Source: Symsagittifera roscoffensis
Lineage: Eukaryota; Xenacoelomorpha; Acoela; Convolutidae
Length of the DNA stretch: 64,000 nucleotides
Direction: 5' to 3'
Assembly: GCF_963678635.1 (NCBI RefSeq)
Contig: NC_087068.1
Span: 13,023,872-13,087,871, forward strand
Made by a program: the position numbers and the translations under genes. This document shows, one piece after another, positions 34,879 through 43,700 of this stretch (its first letter is position 1; every line of letters begins with the position of its first letter). The notes beneath the pieces were generated by a model that saw only the letters and a list, made by a program, of their open reading frames with translations, searched no databases and was not told the origin of the DNA.

Positions 34879-37290
34879 GTGGTAGCGTGCAAGAGGAGAG
34901 ATGAGGAAAAGATATTACACAAACACAACCTCATCATACTACCACAATTGTACCAGACGGAGGTGCTCTTCAGATCACACGACCAGATGGGCCACCAGGG
35001 GATAGACAAAGTACAACAAAGGATACTTCACAGGTTTGATTGGCCAGGAATGAGAAAAGCTTGCGAGAGATGGGTGAATGCCTGCCTGGCATGTCTCCAG
35101 CTAAAAGACCCAAGGAAGATGAAGTTTCCCCTCAAGTCCGTTGAGAGCTCAGAGTTCAATGAAGTGGTGCAGATAGACCATCAAAAAATCTGCATGACAG
35201 AGTCGGGATATAACCAGATACTGGTTATAATAGATCACTTCACAAAGTTGGCGGAAGCGGTTCCGTGCCAGACAGCCTCGGCCGAAGAGACATGTGATCA
35301 TTTGATAACGCATTGGATATCGCGGTATGGTTGTCCAATGACTTTTCAGTCGGACAACGGCAAAGCTTTCGTGGGGGACTTGACAAAAGAATTGATGAAG
35401 AGATCGCACATTGCTCAAGCACACTCGACGACCTATCATCCACAGACCAATGGGTTGGTAGAGAGACAGAACAGGACACTGGTCAACATGTTAAGGGTGT
35501 ACTGCTCAAGATACATGACGGACTGGGACAAATACCTGCCACAGGTAGTAGGAGCCTACAACAGTACACAGCACTCAACGACGGGCATCAGTCCTTTCAT
35601 GATGTTGACGGGCAGGGAGAGAGCAATGCCTCTGACATTCTTTTACCCGGAATACGAAGGGAAAAGGACGTCGCCTCAGGCATACGTGAAAGAAGCGATC
35701 AAAAGACAACAGGAGTTGAACGAGCTATGCAGGAGGAACACGGCGCAAGCGCAAATGAGGCAACGCAGGAAATATGACGAAAAAATATTACGAGCAAAGC
35801 CATATGAAGTGGGCCAATACGTGTGGGTCTTCCAAAATGTCATACCGCCCAAGGGAACAAAGAAACTACTCAAGAAGTGGAGGGGACCATTCATGATAAC
35901 GGAGGTTCATCAACAGGGACGGTTCTTTCGCTTGAGTACTGGGCGAGCGGCACATTATGAAAATCTGAAGCCTCACGTCCCGTCCCCAGAGGATTGGTGC
36001 ATACCGAAGGACATGGAGGGTCTTGAGTACCTGGTGGTAGAGCCAGCGTGTGAAGTGAATGAAAAAGGCACCAGAGAGAAAAATGATGGTAATGAGAACT
36101 TGAGTTTGGAGGACAACGAAAAGATAGGAGGGGAGTCTGATGCAGGATCATTTGTAGAAGAAGACTGGAACGACCCGGAGCAAGATGAGGTGCCAAAGTG
36201 GATGGAGCCGGACCGACCGACACCACCGGAAACCAGGACTGGCAATCGTAAGCGCTCCGGCATGAGGTACAACAGGTACGGGGATGACTTCTTGATCGAT
36301 AAGATACAGCCAGACAAATTGGGCGAGGAACTACTGAGCGCAGGCGAACTGGAAGCCGGAGAGGAATGGCAGGTCATTGACGATGGTGGACACTATCCGC
36401 AGGAAGACCACTCGACGCCGGAATTAGAGACGGATCTCGAGCAGAGTGAGATAGAGAGGAGGGAGAACACGAACTTGAGGATACTAGAGTGGATGCGCGA
36501 TGTCAAAGACGAGAGCCACGAAGGACAAAGCATTCAACAAGTCGATGTATCAGCGGCAAATTACATGAAGACAGAGGACCCTCTTTTCGGATGTACGGCA
36601 ACAGACAGGCCACTGGACATTCCTCAGGATAATTCAGACCCGACAACATCGACGGGGACGTCGATAAATATTTTTGTCCGGGGAGTGGGGGTAGGACTTA
36701 CCCACACCGAAAATTTGATGATAAAGAAGCTCAAGGAAGTGAGAGAAACAAGCAAATTGGAACTGGAAGAAGAAGAGCCGGAGCCTACCATAGGTCGGAA
36801 TTTCAAAACGAAATTTGAAATACCCAATGAGTACTCGGAGAACATCATGATAACGGATAGTGACTTCATCCTGTCAAACAGGACTAGCGCGATCTGCATC
36901 ACGGCGGACATGAGTTTCAAATCACGATTGGAAGCTGACTTCAGAAGAGAGTACCAGAAAATGGAGTTTCTGTTCAGACAAAGACCAGGACTAGGAGGGA
37001 TGGCAGCGCTTCCACCATCAGTAGCACAAGTCCCGGGCAAATATCTGTGCTTCCTAGTGACGAGGGTCAATGACAGGAACACAATTGAACCCGAACACGT
37101 GATGTTGGCACTAACAAGACTACGAGACTTCATGACTGAAAGAGGAATAACGGAGGTCTCAATGCCGGTGTATGACCCAAACAGGGGCAAACTGAGCTCG
37201 AGGGAATTGTACGCTATCCTACATGTAGTCTTTGCGGAAACTGAGATAATGGTGTATCTGCACAAAAAATACTACTTGAGCATCGCCTGA
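34879..37290 (+). CDS. pol: Integrase with long C-terminal extension (pol 3' part, 803 codons)
   Basis: An open stretch of 803 codons. Residues 34-72 form an HHCC zinc finger (H34, H39, C69, C72). The catalytic core is D100, D159, E195, with 35 residues between the last two, the classic DD35E. Residues ~310-375 match a GPY/F module (KKWRGPFMITEV). Residues ~380-590 are acidic linker rich in Glu, Asp and Pro. Residues ~595-801 look like a macro domain (listed separately). The extension of ~430 residues beyond the GPY/F module is far longer than in common Gypsy elements. Integrase would insert the DNA copy into the genome. This part of pol reads without interruption. Confidence 0.93.
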   Translation: MVACKRRDEEKILHKHNLIILPQLYQTEVLFRSHDQMGHQGIDKVQQRILHRFDWPGMRKACERWVNACLACLQLKDPRKMKFPLKSVESSEFNEVVQIDHQKICMTESGYNQILVIIDHFTKLAEAVPCQTASAEETCDHLITHWISRYGCPMTFQSDNGKAFVGDLTKELMKRSHIAQAHSTTYHPQTNGLVERQNRTLVNMLRVYCSRYMTDWDKYLPQVVGAYNSTQHSTTGISPFMMLTGRERAMPLTFFYPEYEGKRTSPQAYVKEAIKRQQELNELCRRNTAQAQMRQRRKYDEKILRAKPYEVGQYVWVFQNVIPPKGTKKLLKKWRGPFMITEVHQQGRFFRLSTGRAAHYENLKPHVPSPEDWCIPKDMEGLEYLVVEPACEVNEKGTREKNDGNENLSLEDNEKIGGESDAGSFVEEDWNDPEQDEVPKWMEPDRPTPPETRTGNRKRSGMRYNRYGDDFLIDKIQPDKLGEELLSAGELEAGEEWQVIDDGGHYPQEDHSTPELETDLEQSEIERRENTNLRILEWMRDVKDESHEGQSIQQVDVSAANYMKTEDPLFGCTATDRPLDIPQDNSDPTTSTGTSINIFVRGVGVGLTHTENLMIKKLKEVRETSKLELEEEEPEPTIGRNFKTKFEIPNEYSENIMITDSDFILSNRTSAICITADMSFKSRLEADFRREYQKMEFLFRQRPGLGGMAALPPSVAQVPGKYLCFLVTRVNDRNTIEPEHVMLALTRLRDFMTERGITEVSMPVYDPNRGKLSSRELYAILHVVFAETEIMVYLHKKYYLSIA
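36661..37281 (+). other. Macro-domain-like (ADP-ribose-binding fold) C-terminal extension of pol
   Basis: Residues ~595-801 of the integrase frame follow the block order of small macro domains of the OARD1/TARG1 type: an opening strand and helix (SINIFVRGVGVGL), an acid- and base-rich helix (SRLEADFRREYQKM), a glycine-containing stretch, the strand YLCFLVTR followed by a helix (EHVMLALTRLRDFMTERG), the strand EVSMPVYD, a loop, then a helix and last strand (LYAILHVVFAETEIMVYL). From memory the last 80 residues align with OARD1 without large gaps. The nucleotide-binding loops look divergent, so binding or hydrolysis of ADP-ribose is unproven. A macro domain in a Gypsy Pol is unusual. Confidence 0.6.
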
Positions 37291-37790
37291 GTTGGGGACA
37301 CGGGGGTCTCGAGTTGGGTGTGAGGGAGGAGTCTTGAGTTAGGTACTGGGGTGCGGCACAGGTAAAGGGATCTTAAGACGTGATTGGCATGACAATTGAA
37401 TTTTAAAAAAGAATTAACGGTGCTAAAACATAAAATGAATCTGCATGCTTTTAAGGAAATTCCAATTGAATTGTTTTAAGTAGATTGAAAATGATAAGAT
37501 TTTAACCATACTGGTAAAAGGGGGGGTTTCTAGGTTAGGAGCATGACTTGTTAAGTTTTAATATGGTTTCTGTTTTCAGATCAAGTTTGAAAAACAAAGT
37601 TGAAAATCCAACTATACTCAAGCGAGAAACAGAAAGAGAAATCTTGATTGAACTCGCGATAATCGACACCTACAGCAAGTGTTTGCAAGGGAACATTTCT
37701 AGAGAATTCTTGAGTGGGGTAAGACTTGAGTCGGTAAGGTAATTCTTGAGCTGGTTAATACATACTTGAATACATCCCGAAGTCACAAGA
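37291..37790 (+). promoter_or_regulatory. Spacer with splice acceptor and purine tract upstream of the third gene
   Basis: A 500 bp gap follows pol. It has a purine run AAAAGGGGGGG near 37,515-37,525, which could act as a central polypurine tract. A textbook nematode splice acceptor, CTGTTTTCAG, ends at 37,579, 211 bases before the third gene's ATG. It also has five CTTGAG/CTCGAG words. A spliced subgenomic RNA, as retroviruses use for env, is the simplest way to express the third gene. The donor was not identified. Confidence 0.5.
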
Positions 37791-40700
37791 ATGGCAGACA
37801 GATTCTGGAAATCCATGCCCGCGGCCCTGAAGAAGCCTACTCTTGATGAGCTGTACAGACGCCTGAGGGACCTGGATTATACTCAGATAGACGAGAGAAT
37901 GGCGGTAATGCTGAATGCCATCCTCCAGTTGGAAGACCAGGGTGAATGCAGGGAGTCTGCGACGGAGGCTGTCTTGATGATCGGCTACACCACCGAGGGT
38001 ATATCAAACCAAGAACAGACCAGATGGTTGTCTTGGAATGTGGATGGAGGAGTAAGGGGCTTTGACTTGGCAAGGAATTCTGGCCTGAGTAACAATACCG
38101 AATATGGCGCAGGGGAATTCCCACTACCAACTAGGCCAACAACAAGATCTACAGGCCAGAGCTCGAGTAAGGTGCTATCGATGACGCGAGCACAACAGAC
38201 GACCGAGGCATACCCGGATCTTGGTGTTCTAAAGAAAGAGCTCGAGAAGACGCAGAAGGAAAGGAATAAGGCGAACCTCGATCGGGATCAGGCAAAGCTG
38301 GATCGGGAGAAGGTTCAGCTGGAAAGGGACCAGGCGGTCAACGAGCGAGATCAGACTCTGAGGTTGCTTGAGATGCTAGAGGCTGAACATCAGCAGGAGC
38401 TAAGGGTGCGGGAGAATGCCGCGAATTGTGAACAACTGAAGTCGGAGTTGGAGAGAATAGAACAACGACAACGCGAACTTGACGCACAGAAGAGAGCCAG
38501 GCCGAAGGAGCGAGTGGTTACCAGCTCGAGACCAGAGTCACGCATGGAGGTGGATGAAGTCCCCAGAGCAAGAGCACGGTTCAACCTTGACCGCGAGGCC
38601 CGAGAACACATGAGTGAAGGGTTGGAAGTCTGGATACCGAATGACGCAACGTCTTCCTTGCGTAGCCTAGAGACGCAACCCGTACGCCCACTGATGGATG
38701 TGGTGCTGCCGGGATATACCCCAACCTCGACCTCGAGTGACAGTCAGGTGAGCGGCGGCTCATCGCGTCTGAAAGAGTTGGGCGAGAAATTACGGCAGAA
38801 AAGTCGTGAAAGTTTGGCAAGACCGGAGCTTCCCCCGACTTGGAGGGAACAGCCGGTCAGGAGCGTCGTGATCTCGAGTTATAAGAAAAATACAGAGAAG
38901 AGGTACCACAGGCACAATCGGCTGGATTGGAGTGCGGAACAGAAAGCCAGGAGGGACTGCTTTCATGATGCAGCCTGGGTGGAGTATCTTGCGCCACCCC
39001 GTGTGCCAGAAGGTGCAGTTCACCTAATCGTAGGGGACAGCCTGGTGCGGGTGTTGACCCGGATCCAATCGCATTGGCAGACAGGAATCTTGAGTTTCGC
39101 TGGAGCTGCCACGCCACAGATGTTGGCAACACTCGACATGCTAGGGATGACTAAAGTATACACGGTGACCCTGATGATCGGGACTAACGATGTATCAAGG
39201 GGAGAAGCGAGGAAAATAACGAGGCTGCACGACAAGATGAGCTGCCTTCTTGAGGAGCTGAGGATCCAGATGGACCCCATCCTGTTGACGGTATGTACTG
39301 TCCCCTACAATATGATGTTTGATCAGCACGCCTTGGAGATGAATGAGAAGGTGCGGAACCTAAACAAGGTGATCCGAGATATCCACCGGAAGAATGTGCT
39401 CCCTGTCAGACTGTTGGACGTGGCGGAGCGCATGGAGAAAAAGGGATTCCCTGAAGACACCTCCAATGATGGAATCCACTTCTATAGGCCAAGGGGAGCG
39501 GAGTGGCTGAACGACGTCTTCCAAGAACACATAAACACGCTAGAGGCGGATCTGCTAGAGACAGCCCAATTCACATTAGGACCACCCCCGAACCCACCAT
39601 TCCTTGCCTCAAGGGCCTTGTCTGGTCGCTTGGGAACGAGAGTTGACACTAGAGACAGTTCGAGGAGCAACCAGACCAGATTGCAGAGTGTCACGCCAAT
39701 GGAGTCTGAGGGGGTGACGTCATCAACACCTTCAGGCTCGGCGATATCCTCAGTGGTAGTGGCAGAGAACAAGCGGGAAAAGAGATCTATGGAGACCGCT
39801 CGCTTGAGATATCCTGAGAAGGTGAAAGAACTGGACCTAGAGGGTTTGGAATGCAGGCGAGAATTGGCGGAGACCCTGGGGATTGAACGAGTGTCGCACG
39901 AGTATTTAAACAGACATCATTGCGTGGACTGGTTGAAAGCTCATGAGGCACACTTCTCGAGAACGAAATTGATGAAGACCGCAGATCTGACCGGAATTCC
40001 CTCAAAAGCGATCATGGGACCCATTAACTACAGACCTCTCAAGCTGTTGGGGAGTCCTGGACTCATAGTAGAACCCCCCAAACACCGAACAAGCATCGAC
40101 AGGATCAGGTTGGCGACCCCGGTACAGTTGAAAGTGGTGGACAAGCTACTCAATCCGGGGGGAATGGAATTGCCAGATGCTGCTTACGAAGGCTCGAAGT
40201 TGGCGGAAGATCCCAGGTACGGGAAGCCCTGTGGCAGCACCCAGCTGGCCAAAACCCTGGCAGTTTATGATAGAGCAGATCCAGCTGCTGCGAGGGTAGT
40301 CATTGTGGCGGGATCGGACTTCGAAGGAACGTCTCCCAAGTTGTTCTGGCCGGAGATTCTGATATACTTTTTGCCAGGAGCTGAATTAAACCAGATGTTA
40401 ACTCTGGTGGTAGCGATAAAGTCGGAGATGCCCTGTGAGCCTGAGCTGCTGTTGTTTGCAGGAATGAATGATCACCTGCACGCGATGGGACTTCTTGAGC
40501 AGCTGAAGGGCAATGAAATTCCGACATCGAGGAAGATATGGGAAGCCATTCAGGCGTTGTTTGCAGCGATTAATGAAGTGCAAGAGAATGTTATCTCGAG
40601 ATTTGGATCTAAGACGAAGGTGGTGTTCACCACATCCCCTGGATACGCGAATATGCCACCCGCCCTACAATTCGTGTACGCGGTCTTGATCCTAATAGCA

Positions 40701-43700
40701 GAAGGGAATGAATGGCGGATTCTAATGGCAGCCCCCAATCGGGAGTTGGAACCATCGAACCTGAGGCTTCGCAAGTCAGAATTGGCGGCGGCATGGGCGG
40801 ACATATCTCATGCACTGAGGGGCTTTTATGGACTAGCCGACATCCTGATCGTATTAGACGAGGTGCTCTTGCTAGAGATATCGAACTTTGCCAGGCAACT
40901 TAAGTTCAGCCCAGTCATCGGGGACGATCACCCGGCGATAAGCCAATTGACGGCCAGCTTGTGGTTTCGGAGCATGGAAGTGAAGATCACAAATTCCACC
41001 AGCAAGTCTAGAGGTCCGAGTAACGAGAGAAGAAATGTGGCCGAGACGGAAAAGCAATTGGAGTCAATGAAATATCGCTTGACGCAAGAGAATGGCTGGT
41101 GGCCATTTTTGACACCAAGGCTGGAGAACGCCACGAATAAGACGAGGGAGGAAGCACCACCCCTCGTGAAACAAGTCTGGAGTTTCCTGGAGAAACAACT
41201 GGAGCTGGCCGAAGTAAGAGACATGACGGTGGCTAGATTTGTCTCGGCCGCCAATGAAGTGACGATTGGAGGGTTCTGGAGAGAGCACGCCAAGGGTGAG
41301 CTGAGGACTAGGAGGGATCATGAGATTCTCAAGTTCTTGAGTCCTTGCTGGGAGAAGGAATTCATGGCAGGAATGTTCGGCACCACGGCGACTATCTTTG
41401 GAGCCTTCGTGCAGGAGATACTGGGCATGCCCATCAGCCTGCTCTTGGCTTTGAATCTAGTCTACCCCAGATACTTGTTCAACATGGGCCCAGCATACAT
41501 GTTTAGTCGAGGAGTAGAAACACTTCGAGTTGATGGGTATCTGGCACTATTACTCTTGACCCACGGGGAATTGGTGTCGTTTCATCGATTGATGGAATAT
41601 GGAGAGCCTCTGTCTATGGGGAGAGTCCACTCGAGCATTGAAACCTACTCCTACAAGTGTGCCGCAGGGTTGAAGACGTTGTTAGTGCAATACCTCATGA
41701 TGCAGAATCGGCACATGACGGGTGAAGATGAGAATCCAACCTCGAGAGAAGAATGGAAGAAGATGAATAGAGGAATGCCTCTGTTGACGGACCTATGCCT
41801 GGCAATGAGGTCGGACCCTATGGGGATAATCCGGGGTCTAGAGGAGGTGGTGACCTGCATTTATGGTCCAGCAGTGACGTACGCATTCCCAGATCCCCTG
41901 GTGACAACGTATCGTCACTCTGTAACGCACTTGAGTCTTATCAGCGTACTGGATGGGACGGCGCTCAATTGGTGTCAGCAGGAGGTGCTCAGAGCGCGAA
42001 TGAGCAACACGGTACTCTTTGGAAAAGTGAAAGATGCCGAGCTGATAGTGTACAACTTCAGGGGGCAAATGCAATGTAGAATGGGAGGCAAGCGAGAGGG
42101 CCCCATCGAAACGTATCCCAAGTTTTGGAACTTGAACCCATTGACGGCAGACGGACGAGAGATCTTGAGGATTCCTGCTTGGAAGGAATGCTTTGCGCTG
42201 GTCAAGAGGGAGCTGGAGGCCATAATGGAGAAAGAGATCCTCCCAGCCACCATGCCTGAGTACCCGATAGTCAGGAGGATGACCTTGGGAATGAACAGCC
42301 CCTTGGTAGTTCCCTCCATAATGGCGAGGATGACGACGGAGGAAATGCAGAAGTATTTCACTGATGGCTGGGACCCCCTGTTCATCGGCTACACGGCGGC
42401 GGTCTACTTCCATACTAGCGAGGCGAAGGTAAATTCGTGGACGACGCAAGCGAAAAAGATGAGAGGTTCGCAGCCCCCCGGATATGAGGTGCGAAAGGTC
42501 TTGAGAGCTCTTGAGCAGGAGGGACTTGAGAACATGCTACCCATATGGGATGATGGCAGGATGATCATGATGGAGGGGCACGTCGCATTGGTGGACGACA
42601 TGAAATTTGCAACGAGAAAATACAGGGCACCCTATGGCTTAGAACAGGTGGAAGTGAGACAGGAGGGAAAAGAACGAGATGCAGCAGGTCAACTGCACGT
42701 AGCCCTGACGGAATACAAGAAATTGGATCCTACGACACCATCACCACTGTCAGTGGACACGCCTGGAGACAAGAGGAGTGGACCCGTTGAGGACCGGTTC
42801 AAAAGAATTCTCGAGAGAAGGAGACATGAGTCAGAAGAAGAGAGTATGGATGAAACTCTCAGTGAAGCTGGTGAAGACATGGAAGTGGGGAATACGCCTG
42901 AACCAGGGCCATCAGGGGAGGAGCTCACCACTCAAGAGCTGTTGAAAGACTTGAACGAGGAGAATTGGGCAGATACTGCCACCCCACATCTGAATCCGTC
43001 CCCCCGGAAGAATCTGGAATTGCCATTGGCAAATGAGACCTTCAATATGGGGATGATACTCTTGAGCTCGGAGGAAAGGGAAAAGAACACTTTCGAAGGG
43101 AACAGGGACATGTTCCTGGGGTCCCTGAAGGACGATGCTTGGCAGGAGTTCTTGGAAGAATTCAATCAAGAAGTGGGCAGCGAGACGACGCTGGACAAAC
43201 TCAAGGAGGAACTGTGGGACACAGTCGTAAGGTTTGGAGAACCGCTTCTGATAGGAACGGCCCTGGATGAGAAGGCGAGAAAAGAGCTGCTGAGCAAGCT
43301 GGTAGAGCTGAGGAATTCACGATCGAAGACTAGAGAAGAAAAATGTGAGGACAGCTCTACTCTGAAACAAAAAACTGTAGATAAAATAGTTGATGATATA
43401 AAAAGGGATAAGGTTGGGACTAGTAATATGATTGAGAGTACTAATATCCTTAAGGCTCGAGCAGGGGGGAGGCAAGAGTTGGAAGGATTGGAGGTAGACA
43501 GAGAGGTCGAATCGGTGATGGTAGCTACAACACCCTCAAGCAGAGATGTGAAGACTCGCAAGAGGAAGAGAGAAGTGGAGGGATTGAGTAGTCCTTCAGT
43601 GGATGCTGTTTCGGAAGGAAACTTGAGAGAGACGGCGCCCATGGTTTTGGCTCGATGCAAGACGGCGGCATACAAGAGCAGCTCGGAGCTCAGAAGACCA

